DNA of 64,000 nt, from NCBI GenBank assembly GCA_900544305.1, contig UQUV01000003.1, positions 1 to 64,000 on the forward strand, given 5' to 3'. The notes under the pieces were generated by a model. That model was not told the DNA's origin, searched no databases, and saw only the letters and a list, made by a program, of their open reading frames with translations. The translations under genes were made by a program, and so were the position numbers. Source of the stretch: an uncultured Porphyromonadaceae bacterium. GTDB lineage: Bacteria > Bacteroidota > Bacteroidia > Bacteroidales > Muribaculaceae. Positions 52,831 through 60,599 of the stretch are shown here, in pieces. Within the stretch, counting starts at the first letter, position 1; each line of letters opens with the position of its first letter.

Positions 52831-52857
52831 ATAAACTGTAAACTGTAAACCGAAAAC
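52831..52857. repeat. short GTAAACY heptamer repeat
   Basis: Four imperfect heptamers (ATAAACT GTAAACT GTAAACC GAAAAC). The same heptamer is repeated at 49222-49244. Confidence 0.6.
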
Positions 52858-52877
52858 TCCCCTCCCCTAACCATAAT

Positions 52878-52914
52878 AAAAAACCTGCGGAAACATCCAA
52901 GGATGCTCCGCAGG
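52878..52914 (-). terminator. terminator after the OmpH/Skp gene
   Basis: CCTGCGGA..CATCC (from 52884) pairs with GGATG.TCCGCAGG (to 52914), with a two-base loop; T6 follows on the minus strand. Confidence 0.92.
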
Positions 52915-52941
52915 CTTCTGTACTGTCGTTAAACAACTGTA

Positions 52942-53544
52942 TTATTTCTTAGTGTCAACTTTTACATAACGTTCGTTAAGGCCCTTGATAATATCGGCAG
53001 TCACATCGTCCACATCACCGACATACCAGGTAGCTGCCTTGCGGAGAATCATTGAATAGCCCTTAGCCTTTGCATATTCTGCAATATATTTGTCGACAGA
53101 GTCATTCAACTGTTGCGTGTTCATCAAAAGTTCATTTTCCACCGAGCGTTGCAGATTTGCCATATAGTTCTGGGCGTCACCCTGCATTTTCTGGAGCTTC
53201 TGCTGGTCAGCATTGAAGCTGGCTTCTGTCAAATAGCCGTTGCTCTTGTACTTACGTTCGATTTCGCCGGCAAAACGTTGGATTTCATTTGCTTTCTGAC
53301 GTTGTGCCGATTCCAGTTTGCTTTGTCCGCGAAGCATTGCTTCATTCACGTCCTTTGCAAAATTGTAGCCGTTCATCAACGAGTCGCCATCGACATAAGC
53401 TATCTTCAGTGTAGTCGAAGTTCCGTTGGACGCTGCTGCCGCCGGAGCCTCAGCTTCCTTCGCTCCTTGACCTGCGCATTGAGCAAACAATACAGAGATT
53501 AAAACCAGTGTAGCTGCCTTAGCAACTCTTTTAAATTTATTCAT
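52942..53544 (-). CDS. OmpH/Skp-family periplasmic chaperone lipoprotein
   Basis: A 200-residue protein with lipobox LFAQC (Cys near 23), an Ala-rich linker, the start of the fold at LKIAYVDGDSLMNGYNFAKDVN (about 47-68), and long helical arms rich in Gln and charged residues (about 70-145) before the closing strands. Skp binds unfolded outer-membrane proteins in the periplasm. Unlike enterobacterial Skp it is predicted to be lipid-anchored. Preceded by a small membrane-protein gene 15 bases upstream. Confidence 0.88.
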   Translation of the reverse strand: MNKFKRVAKAATLVLISVLFAQCAGQGAKEAEAPAAAASNGTSTTLKIAYVDGDSLMNGYNFAKDVNEAMLRGQSKLESAQRQKANEIQRFAGEIERKYKSNGYLTEASFNADQQKLQKMQGDAQNYMANLQRSVENELLMNTQQLNDSVDKYIAEYAKAKGYSMILRKAATWYVGDVDDVTADIIKGLNERYVKVDTKK

Positions 53545-53559
53545 GATTGATTAAGTTTG

Positions 53560-53730
53560 TTAATTATTTTCCTGCTCTTCGCGTGCACAATGTATGTTCA
53601 TCTTTCTCATGGCAGGATTGTCGTGCACATGTCCGGAGGGGAACTTCCCGCCCTTCACAAAAAACACTTTCACTCCCAACAACACTACGCACAGGGCGAG
53701 TATGCCAACAGAAATAATGATTGTCCACAC
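53560..53730 (-). CDS. 56-residue conserved small membrane protein
   Basis: Too short to be easily noticed. It begins with GTG at 53730 and reads MWTIIISVGILALCVVLLGV, then KVFFVKGGKFPSGHVHDNPA and MRKMNIHCAREEQENN. One membrane helix (residues 3-24) is followed by GKFPxxHVxxNxAMRKxxIHCA, a pattern I recognise from a small membrane protein found throughout Bacteroidetes. Function unknown. A TATATTTG box lies just upstream (53751-53758), and the ompH gene follows 15 bases after its stop, so this is the first gene of that operon. Confidence 0.82.
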   Translation of the reverse strand: MWTIIISVGILALCVVLLGVKVFFVKGGKFPSGHVHDNPAMRKMNIHCAREEQENN

Positions 53731-53750
53731 GTCTTTATCAAATTTGACTG

Positions 53751-53758
53751 CAAATATA
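53751..53758 (-). promoter_or_regulatory. -7 box (TATATTTG) for the small protein and ompH
   Basis: Exact TAnnTTTG match on the minus strand, 20 bases before the GTG start. Confidence 0.6.
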
Positions 53759-53801
53759 TGAAAAGGGCGGTAATTTTATCGATATACTCAAATTAAATTT
53801 G

Positions 53802-53809
53802 TATCTTAG
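53802..53809 (+). promoter_or_regulatory. -7 box variant (TATCTTAG) for pepD
   Basis: TAnnTTAG form; the ATG is 69 bases downstream. Confidence 0.45.
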
Positions 53810-53878
53810 AGGGCGAATTAGATTGAATTTAACAATAATTTTCAAATACTCATAACTAATTTTAAATTATAAACATCT

Positions 53879-55348
53879 ATGACTATTACAGACCTGAAAC
53901 CTGAATTGATTTGGGGCATCTTCCACGAGATCACCCAAGTGCCACGTCCTTCAAAGAAGGAAGAAAAAATCCGCGAATATTTGCTGGATTTCGCAAAGAA
54001 GCATGGCATTGAGGCTAAGACCGATGCAATCGGCAACGTGGCGATGCGCGTTCCTGCCACTCCGGGCAAGGAAAACATTCCGACTGTTGTCATGCAAAGC
54101 CATATGGACATGGTTCCGAACCAGACCAAACCGGAAACACATAATTTTGAAACTGACCCGATTATGACGGAAGTGGACGGCGAATGGCTCCACTCTGCCG
54201 GCTACAAAACTACGCTGGGTGCCGACAACGGTATCGGTATGGCTGCTTCTTTGGCAGCCCTCGTCGACAAGTCGTTCGTTCACGGTCCGCTGGAAGCCCT
54301 CTTCACAGTTGACGAAGAAACAGGCTTGACCGGTGCAAAGAATCTGGGCAAGGACATGATTACAGGCGAAACTCTGCTAAACCTCGACTCTGAAGACGAC
54401 GGACAGATTTTCTTGGGTTGTGCCGGCGGTATTGACACCATCAACACATTCACTTATACCCGCGAAGCTGTTCCGGCAGGATACCAGTTCTTCAAAGTTT
54501 CAATGCTTCAGTTCAAGGGCGGCCACTCCGGTGCTGATATCCACCTCGGACGTGCCAACACCAACAAATTGCTGGTTCGCTTCCTCAACGACTGCTACAA
54601 GGCCTACGGCAACATCGTCATTGCCGACATCAACGGCGGTGAGCTGCGTAACGTAATCCCGGGCAACGCTTATGCTGTCATCGGTATTCCGGCCGACAAG
54701 AAGGAAGACCTCCGCACACGCCTCAACCACTTCGCCGCTACTATCGAAGAAGAATACAAGGGCATCGAAGGCAACCAGATTATCAAACTCGAATCGGCTG
54801 AAACTCCGGAATACGTTATCGACGGCGACACTGCAAAACGCATCGTTCTCGCCATCCACTCTTGTCCGAATGCCGTTATTGCCATGAGCAAGAGCATCGA
54901 AGGCATGGTCAGCACTTCTACCAACCTTGCATTGATCCGCATGAACCGCGAAAAGAACGAAGTGGTTGTCACTACTTCTCAACGCAGCGAAGAGGAATCA
55001 CGCAAATTCGACATCGGCAGCCAGATTGTGGCTCACTTCACATTGGCAGGTGCAAAAGTAGAACAAGGCGACGGTTATCCGGGCTGGACTCCGAACATGG
55101 ATTCAAAGATTTTGAAGGTGGCTGTGAAGGCCTACGAAGACCTCTACGGCGTAACCCCTATCTGCACATCACTCCACGCCGGTTTGGAATGCGGTAACTT
55201 CTTGGTAAACAACCCGAAACTTGACATGATTTCTTTCGGTCCGACTTTGCGCGACGTTCACACTCCGAAGGAATCCATGCACATCCCGGCTGTTGAAAAA
55301 TTCTGGAACCACTTGGTGAAGATTTTGGAAATGGTGGCTGAAAAATAA
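53879..55348 (+). CDS. pepD: aminoacyl-histidine dipeptidase (peptidase M20C)
   Basis: A 489-residue cytosolic zinc dipeptidase. Metal-binding motifs: VVMQSHMDMVPN (about residues 77-88), LGADNGIGMA (about 117-126), VDEETGLTGA (about 149-158) and a C-terminal SLHAGLECGNF. A lid domain lies between about 210 and 380 (GGHSGADIHLGRAN). It cleaves Xaa-His and other dipeptides, aiding peptide use. Single gene; a nested hairpin follows. Confidence 0.95.
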   Translation: MTITDLKPELIWGIFHEITQVPRPSKKEEKIREYLLDFAKKHGIEAKTDAIGNVAMRVPATPGKENIPTVVMQSHMDMVPNQTKPETHNFETDPIMTEVDGEWLHSAGYKTTLGADNGIGMAASLAALVDKSFVHGPLEALFTVDEETGLTGAKNLGKDMITGETLLNLDSEDDGQIFLGCAGGIDTINTFTYTREAVPAGYQFFKVSMLQFKGGHSGADIHLGRANTNKLLVRFLNDCYKAYGNIVIADINGGELRNVIPGNAYAVIGIPADKKEDLRTRLNHFAATIEEEYKGIEGNQIIKLESAETPEYVIDGDTAKRIVLAIHSCPNAVIAMSKSIEGMVSTSTNLALIRMNREKNEVVVTTSQRSEEESRKFDIGSQIVAHFTLAGAKVEQGDGYPGWTPNMDSKILKVAVKAYEDLYGVTPICTSLHAGLECGNFLVNNPKLDMISFGPTLRDVHTPKESMHIPAVEKFWNHLVKILEMVAEK

Positions 55349-55376
55349 CCGCTTTTTCCCACACACTGAATATCTG

Positions 55377-55422
55377 CAACCGGGAGTGTGGCCCTGCTTC
55401 AGCAGGGCACCGCTTCCGGTTG
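55377..55422 (+). terminator. nested hairpin between pepD and the muramidase gene
   Basis: Outer arms CAACCGG (55377-55383) and CCGGTTG (55416-55422); inner arms GCCCTGC (55391-55397) and GCAGGGC (55402-55408). There is no T run, and it ends 17 bases before the next start codon. Confidence 0.5.
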
Positions 55423-55439
55423 TGTTATTATATAGGTAT

Positions 55440-56174
55440 ATGAAAAACATCATTCTCATCGGAACACTGGCATTGGCGGCCCTGCATACACCCGCTCTCT
55501 GTGCACAGGAACTTGAGTTTCCACATTCCTGGGTATTGCCGGGCGACTCACTGATAATCAATATTCCCGACTTTGCCGACATCTATCCACGCTCTCTCCG
55601 GCTGACCGAAGAGGACTATCAGCGTGTGGCTGAAGAAATGGGCATTGATGTAGCCACCATGAAGGCAGTGGTGGAAATTGAGGCAGGCAGCAGCCATAAG
55701 GGATTTGTAGAAAAAGGCATTCCGATTGTGAATTTCGATGCTTCCATTTTCCGCAGCCGGATGCGAAAGGCCGGGAAAAGCTATGCAAAATATTCGAAAT
55801 CCATTGCCTTCCAACGCCCCAACACCCGAAAATACGGCAGTTTTGGAGCGGCACAATGGGCACGGCTGGAAAGCGCCCGACAAATTGACTGGCAAATCGC
55901 CGAAGAATCGACATTTTGGGGAATGTTTCAGATTGGAGGCTTCAACTACCAACGCTGCGGCTGCAAGACATTGGAAGAATTTGTGGAACGGATGTGCCGG
56001 TCGGAAGCAGAACAGCTCGAACTGTTTGCGCAGTTCTGCATTAACGGCGACCTGGTGAAATACCTGAGAGAAAAGAATTGGGCACAATTTGCCTACCACT
56101 ACAACGGTCCGGGTTACCGCCGGCAGAACTACCATGTACGGCTGAAAAACGCCTATCGAAAACACGCCCGATAG
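55440..56174 (+). CDS. secreted N-acetylmuramidase (DUF3380 family)
   Basis: 244 residues from ATG at 55440, which opens a good signal peptide (MKNIILIGTLALAALHTPALCA); an upstream GTG-type start is not needed. The family's features are clear: MKAVVEIEAGSSHKGFVEKGIPIVNFDASIF (about 78-108, catalytic Glu), ESTFWGMFQIGGFNYQRCG (about 159-177) and WAQFAYHYNGPGYRRQNYHVRL near the end. It cuts glycan strands of peptidoglycan in the periplasm. Most known members are phage endolysins or phage-related; this one is exported and stands alone among housekeeping genes. Confidence 0.9.
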   Translation: MKNIILIGTLALAALHTPALCAQELEFPHSWVLPGDSLIINIPDFADIYPRSLRLTEEDYQRVAEEMGIDVATMKAVVEIEAGSSHKGFVEKGIPIVNFDASIFRSRMRKAGKSYAKYSKSIAFQRPNTRKYGSFGAAQWARLESARQIDWQIAEESTFWGMFQIGGFNYQRCGCKTLEEFVERMCRSEAEQLELFAQFCINGDLVKYLREKNWAQFAYHYNGPGYRRQNYHVRLKNAYRKHAR

Positions 56175-56245
56175 CAAAATTCAGGGCAAATACCGACCGA
56201 AAAACAAAAAAAATTGCTTTCCACCTGCAAATTTTTCCTGTTTTA

Positions 56246-56277
56246 TTTGCATATATCATTTTTTCATTATAATTTTG
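56246..56277 (+). promoter_or_regulatory. promoter of the Fur-family gene
   Basis: TTTG (56246-56249), 20 bases, TAATTTTG (56270-56277). The imperfect dyad TTATAAT-TTTGTAA overlaps the -7 box and somewhat resembles a PerR operator, which would allow self-repression (inferred). Confidence 0.75.
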
Positions 56278-56308
56278 TAACGATTTCAAAAACGAAATAA
56301 TCACAGAA

Positions 56309-56722
56309 ATGACAAGAGAAGCAATAAAGAGGTTAGAAGCCCACAATATCCGGCCGTCGGCACAGCGGATTTCCATCATGGAATATCTGCTTACCCACAG
56401 AACCCATCCAACTGTGGACACTATCTACAATGATCTTGTCGAGAAAATGCCGACACTCTCCAAAACGACCATCTACAACACACTGAAGTTGTTGGAAGAA
56501 CAAAAGGCCATCATGGAGTTGACTATCGACAAAAAGACCGCCCACTACGACGGCATGACGATGCCCCATTCGCACTTCATGTGCAAGAAATGCGGAAAAA
56601 TCATCGACATTCCACTTCCAGAAATGGATTGTGAACAAAAAGACTGTGATTTTGTTGTAGATGAAGCGGAGGTTTACTACCGCGGCTACTGCAAAGACTG
56701 CATGGAATCAGAAAATCAGTAG
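56309..56722 (+). CDS. Fur-family transcriptional repressor (PerR-like)
   Basis: A 137-residue regulator. Winged helix about 1-80 (RPSAQRISIMEYLLTHRTHPTVDTIYNDL, LSKTTIYNTLKLLEE). Metal sites: HYDGMTMPHSHFMCKKCGKI (about 89-108) with HxH and CxxC, and a C-terminal CKDCMES, the second half of the structural zinc site. PerR-like members sense peroxide by metal-catalysed His oxidation. The next gene is rubrerythrin, a peroxide-reducing enzyme, 47 bases downstream, supporting PerR over Fur. Confidence 0.9.
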   Translation: MTREAIKRLEAHNIRPSAQRISIMEYLLTHRTHPTVDTIYNDLVEKMPTLSKTTIYNTLKLLEEQKAIMELTIDKKTAHYDGMTMPHSHFMCKKCGKIIDIPLPEMDCEQKDCDFVVDEAEVYYRGYCKDCMESENQ

Positions 56723-56769
56723 AACAAAATAATTAACAAAAATATTAACGAATTAAATCCTTAAGAATT

Positions 56770-57321
56770 ATGGCAAAGAAATTTATCTGCACAGTTTGCG
56801 GTTATGTACATGAAGGTGATGCTGCTCCGGAAAAATGCCCACAATGCGGTGTTCCAGCAAGCAAGTTCAAAGAATTGGTTGAATCTGAAGCTCTTCAGTT
56901 TGTAACTGAACACGTTATCGGTGTAGCTAAGGGTTGCGACGATGAAATGATCAAAGACCTCAACGCACACTTCAACGGCGAATGTACTGAAGTTGGTATG
57001 TACTTGGCAATGTCTCGCCAGGCTGATCGCGAAGGCTATCCTGAAATCGCAGAAGCTTACAAACGCTACGCTTGGGAAGAAGCTGAACACGCTGCTAAGT
57101 TCGCTGAATTGCTCGGCGACATGGTTTGGGACACTAAGACAAACCTCGAAAAGCGTATGGCAGCTGAAGCAGGTGCTAACGCTGACAAGATGCGCATCGC
57201 TAAACGTGCTAAAGAATTGAATTTGGACGCTATCCACGATACAGTTCACGAAATGGCTAAGGACGAAGCTCGTCACGGACAAGGCTTCGAAGGTCTTTAC
57301 AACCGTTTCTTCAAGAAATAA
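56770..57321 (+). CDS. rubrerythrin with N-terminal rubredoxin domain
   Basis: A 183-residue protein. A rubredoxin-like FeS4 site is at the N-terminus (CTVCGYVHEGDAAPEKCPQCG, about residues 7-27) and a di-iron ferritin-like domain follows, with ECTEVGMYLAM, YAWEEAEHAAKFAE and DEARHGQGFE holding the ligands. The order is reversed from classical rubrerythrin ('reverse rubrerythrin'). It reduces hydrogen peroxide in anaerobes. The high use of favoured codons suggests strong expression. Likely controlled by the adjacent Fur-family protein. Confidence 0.93.
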   Translation: MAKKFICTVCGYVHEGDAAPEKCPQCGVPASKFKELVESEALQFVTEHVIGVAKGCDDEMIKDLNAHFNGECTEVGMYLAMSRQADREGYPEIAEAYKRYAWEEAEHAAKFAELLGDMVWDTKTNLEKRMAAEAGANADKMRIAKRAKELNLDAIHDTVHEMAKDEARHGQGFEGLYNRFFKK

Positions 57322-57340
57322 TCGTCCTTGAAAAAACACG

Positions 57341-57380
57341 AAACCCCGATTGTGACTGACACAATCGGGGTTTTATTTTT
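57341..57380 (+). terminator. terminator after rubrerythrin
   Basis: AAACCCCGATTGTG (57341-57354) pairs perfectly with CACAATCGGGGTTT (57360-57373), then a T-rich run. Confidence 0.95.
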
Positions 57381-57429
57381 TATCTTCTACACAGCACTGC
57401 CACAAATCAAAGACAAAGCCCAAACGCCA

Positions 57430-57900
57430 TTATTTCAAAATGCCTTCCAACGAAAGGAGAAAGCGTTTGCGGTCGAGGCCGCAGGAGAAACCGGTCAGGC
57501 TGCCGTCAGCGCCCACAACCCGATGACAGGGCACCAGTATCGGCAATGGATTTCGTCCGCAGGCTCCACCCACAGCACGCACGGCTTTCGGACAGCCAAT
57601 CATGTGGGCAATCTGCCCATAGGTTCGTGTCTCACCATAGGGAATGGTCAGCAACGCCTTCCACACTTCCTGCTGAAAGAGCGTGCCTTCTGCCCGCAAC
57701 GGCACCAGAGAGAAATCAGGCTGTCCGCCACAAAAATACTCGTCCAGCAAGCCACACACCTGCTCCAACAACGGACTCCCGTCACCAATCTCACATCCCG
57801 TTGGCGGTGTAAAATCTATCGAAACGACAGCTCCGTCAGCTTCCGTTACATAAATTTTTCCTATCGGAGAATCACAACACCTGGTTTTCATTTTTTTCAA
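57430..57900 (-). CDS. ogt: methylated-DNA--protein-cysteine methyltransferase
   Basis: A 156-residue repair protein. The active-site motif LVPCHRVVG (about residues 121-129) holds the acceptor Cys; the DNA-binding helix is in TRTYGQIAHMIGCPKAVRAVGGACGRNP (about 91-118). It removes alkyl groups from O6-guanine in a suicide reaction. It follows znuC by 25 bases on the same strand and may be read through from that operon. Confidence 0.94.
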   Translation of the reverse strand: MKKMKTRCCDSPIGKIYVTEADGAVVSIDFTPPTGCEIGDGSPLLEQVCGLLDEYFCGGQPDFSLVPLRAEGTLFQQEVWKALLTIPYGETRTYGQIAHMIGCPKAVRAVGGACGRNPLPILVPCHRVVGADGSLTGFSCGLDRKRFLLSLEGILK

Positions 57901-57925
57901 TCGTTGGAATTTTACAGACTCCGCC

Positions 57926-58627
57926 CTACTCGCATTCCGTTTTCATGTAATGGTGTGCCGCATGACATTCGTGCAACGTATGGTCGACTACCCAGTGACG
58001 GTTCGACATTTCGGAAATCACATTCATTTCATGCGAAACAAGAAGCACGGTGGCTGATTTGGCTATATCTTCCACTATACGGTAAATCTGTTCTACAAAA
58101 CGACGGTCGACATACGACAGCGGTTCGTCGAGCACAACAATTTCGGGGTCGGCAATCACGGCACGTCCCAACAGCGTACGCTGCAACTGTCCGCCGGAAA
58201 GCGTTCCGATAGGCTGACGGCGCAACTGTTCGATGCCCATTGTTTGTAATGTATTCTCAATTTTTTCCTGCACCTCCGCCGTGTAGCGCCCCCGCCAGTT
58301 CTTGCGGATGCCAAACAGTCCCGAAGCCACCACTTCCTCCACCGAAATGGGAAAACGGCTGTCAATGTTGCTTTTTTGCGGCAGATAGCCGAAACGCAGT
58401 CGGTCGGTCTCCACACCCTCGGAATAGTAGCTGACACGCCCTTCCGTCGGAACCACCAGCCGCAACAGCGTTTTCAGCAGCGTACTTTTACCGCCGCCGT
58501 TCGGCCCGGTAATCGCCACGAAGTCACCCTTGGCCACTTCCAGCGAGATATCGTCAAGCACTCTCCCGTTTCCGTAATCCATAGAGAGATGCTCACCGCG
58601 AATCAGTATGTCATTTTGTGAGTGCAT
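57926..58627 (-). CDS. znuC: metal ABC transporter ATP-binding protein (ZnuC-like)
   Basis: 233 residues from ATG at 58627 (MHSQNDILIRGEHLSMDYGN); the frame is open to 58660. Walker A GPNGGGKSTLLK, Q-loop LPQKS, signature LSGGQLQRTLLGRA, Walker B IVVLDEPLSYVD, H-loop VSHEM. It overlaps the end of the binding-protein gene by 17 bases. It would power zinc or manganese uptake. No permease gene (znuB) is present next to it; ogt follows instead. Confidence 0.9.
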   Translation of the reverse strand: MHSQNDILIRGEHLSMDYGNGRVLDDISLEVAKGDFVAITGPNGGGKSTLLKTLLRLVVPTEGRVSYYSEGVETDRLRFGYLPQKSNIDSRFPISVEEVVASGLFGIRKNWRGRYTAEVQEKIENTLQTMGIEQLRRQPIGTLSGGQLQRTLLGRAVIADPEIVVLDEPLSYVDRRFVEQIYRIVEDIAKSATVLLVSHEMNVISEMSNRHWVVDHTLHECHAAHHYMKTECE

Positions 58628-59468
58628 CGGCAATATGGCGCATTTCTTTCTCCCAGTCATAACCGAGAGGATTGATTTCTACAAGTTTCGTTCCGAGCTG
58701 ACTGTTGATGGTTTCCACCTGCGAAGTGCCGGTTTCCTTCTGATAGAGAAAAACCCGTGCGCCCCGCTTTTTCGCATAGCTCACGCGCTCTTCCAGATAC
58801 TTGATAGGCGCTTCCTTTCCGTTGTATTCCATACTGATTTGCTCCAAGCCATAGTCATGGGCAAAATAGCTCAACGCCGGATGCCAGACAATAAAGGCAG
58901 AACCGCGCAGACTGTCCAACTGTTCGGAAAACTGCTCGTGAAGTGCCACCAGTTCCTGGTCGAAACGACGGTAGTTTTCTTTATAATATGCCTCGTTTTT
59001 AGGGTCAAGGGCCACAACGGCATCATACATATTCCGGGCAATCACCCGTACATTCGGCACGGATGTCCACACATGAGGGTCAGCCTCGGGGTGACCGTTA
59101 TGAGAATGATGCTCGTCAACGAAAAGTTCCAGACCGTCGGAAGTGTCAAACATCTTGATAGTCGGATTAAACTGCTTCACCTTTCCCTTAATGGCCGACT
59201 CAAAACCGAGATTGCCCATAAAGAAGTAGGCCGTGCTTTTTTCCAGCAGCATCATGCTCGACATCGCCGGGTCGTAGTTTTCAGGACTGCTTCCCTTGGA
59301 AAGCATGCACGTCACCTGAAACTTGTCGCCGGTAATCTTTTCCAAAAAATATTTCTGCGGCAGGATGCTCACCGTGATAGTGGCCGCTTCAACGGCCTGT
59401 CGCTTCGTACAACCGCCTACCGTTAATATCAGTGATAAAAGAACTGCAAAAAGGGCTACCTTTTTCAT
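58611..59468 (-). CDS. znuA: zinc/manganese-binding lipoprotein (ZnuA-like)
   Basis: A 285-residue lipoprotein with lipobox VGGC (Cys 20). The TroA fold is seen in ILPQKYFLEKITGDKFQV and YDPAMSSMMLLEKSTAYFFMGNLGFE. A histidine-rich loop DEHHSHNGHPEADPHVW (about 117-133) and HPALSYFAHDYGL supply metal ligands. The His loop favours zinc over manganese. First gene of a two-gene operon with znuC. Confidence 0.92.
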   Translation of the reverse strand: MKKVALFAVLLSLILTVGGCTKRQAVEAATITVSILPQKYFLEKITGDKFQVTCMLSKGSSPENYDPAMSSMMLLEKSTAYFFMGNLGFESAIKGKVKQFNPTIKMFDTSDGLELFVDEHHSHNGHPEADPHVWTSVPNVRVIARNMYDAVVALDPKNEAYYKENYRRFDQELVALHEQFSEQLDSLRGSAFIVWHPALSYFAHDYGLEQISMEYNGKEAPIKYLEERVSYAKKRGARVFLYQKETGTSQVETINSQLGTKLVEINPLGYDWEKEMRHIADALTK

Positions 59469-59503
59469 ATACTCGTCAATTACGATTTGATTTCTATTTT
59501 ATA

Positions 59504-59511
59504 CAAAGATA
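59504..59511 (-). promoter_or_regulatory. -7 box (TATCTTTG) for znuA
   Basis: Exact match on the minus strand, 35 bases before the start. No Zur-type palindrome was recognised around it. Confidence 0.6.
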
Positions 59512-59597
59512 AATAATCCATTTGATTTCGGAAAAAATATTTTCCGTTCCGGCCTTTTTGCCTTACCTTTATGCTTGAATCAATATTCCGTTATTCT

Positions 59598-60599
59598 ATG
59601 AAAATACTCCCTGCATTACTTTTAGCCACGGCAGCCTGCTGTGTTTCGGCATCGGCTGCGGAAAACAAAGCAACATTCGTCATTCTGCCCGACACGCAAA
59701 CCTATTTCGAACAGTGTCCGGAGGTATTGGAATCACAAATCGACTGGATTGTAGAAAACCATAACGACATTGACGCCGTGCTTCAAGTCGGCGACCTTAC
59801 ACAGGAAAACTATCCGGCAGAATGGTATCTTGCCCGCAAAATGATGGCGCGCATCGACAGCGTCGGCCTGCCCCTGTCGCTCAACTTGGGCAACCATGAC
59901 ATCGGAAGCCGTCCGTTCCAATATTCCGACACCTATAAAACGGATGTGGCCAACCACTATTTTCCGCTCAGCGAGCGTGCCGAAAAGCCCTATTGGGGAG
60001 GAAATCTTCATGAAGGCCGTATCGATGCCCACTACATCGACGTGAATGCAGGCGGAGCCAACTGGAAAATCATCAGCCTGCCGTTCGGACCGACCGACAA
60101 GGAACTGGAATGGGCCGGACAAATTGCCGACAAATATCCCGACAGCTATATTGTGCTGAACACGCATGCCTATCTATACTGCGACAGCACGCTGATTGAC
60201 GGAAAGGACTCCTGGAAACCGACCAACTACGGATATGCCAACGACTCGCTACGCGGACGCCCCAATGACGGCGACGGCATTTGGGAAAAATTCGTATCAC
60301 GCCACAAAAATGTGATTGCCGTATTCTGCGGACATATTCTTAAAACCGGAGTCGGCACCCGTGTAGGCAAAGGCGTGAACGGAAACGCGGTCTACGAAAT
60401 GCTTGCCAATTTCCAACGTGGTGTGACAGGTTCCAAAATGGGCGGAGAAGGCTATCTCCGCATCGCTACGTTCCATTTCGACACGAAGGAACTGGAAGTG
60501 AAAACTTATTCGCCATGGCTCAAACGTTACCACGAATCGCCTGCCCACAATTTTATTTTCAAAAATGTAGCATATCCCCAATACATTACACATGAATAA
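59598..60599 (+). CDS. secreted calcineurin-like metallophosphoesterase
   Basis: 333 residues from ATG at 59598, which starts a signal peptide (MKILPALLLATAACCVSASA). Phosphoesterase motifs: FVILPDTQTY, LQVGDLTQENY, LNLGNHDIG and VFCGHILKTG, together supplying the two-metal site. The protein acts in the periplasm or outside; the substrate may be a phosphodiester or phosphomonoester and cannot be read from sequence. Its stop overlaps the start of the next gene by eight bases (ATGAATAA). Confidence 0.9.
   Translation: MKILPALLLATAACCVSASAAENKATFVILPDTQTYFEQCPEVLESQIDWIVENHNDIDAVLQVGDLTQENYPAEWYLARKMMARIDSVGLPLSLNLGNHDIGSRPFQYSDTYKTDVANHYFPLSERAEKPYWGGNLHEGRIDAHYIDVNAGGANWKIISLPFGPTDKELEWAGQIADKYPDSYIVLNTHAYLYCDSTLIDGKDSWKPTNYGYANDSLRGRPNDGDGIWEKFVSRHKNVIAVFCGHILKTGVGTRVGKGVNGNAVYEMLANFQRGVTGSKMGGEGYLRIATFHFDTKELEVKTYSPWLKRYHESPAHNFIFKNVAYPQYITHE

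Noticed and set aside
57328..58212. 294-residue plus-strand frame
   Set aside because: It overlaps ogt and most of znuC, both of which have complete family motifs; no motif in this frame.
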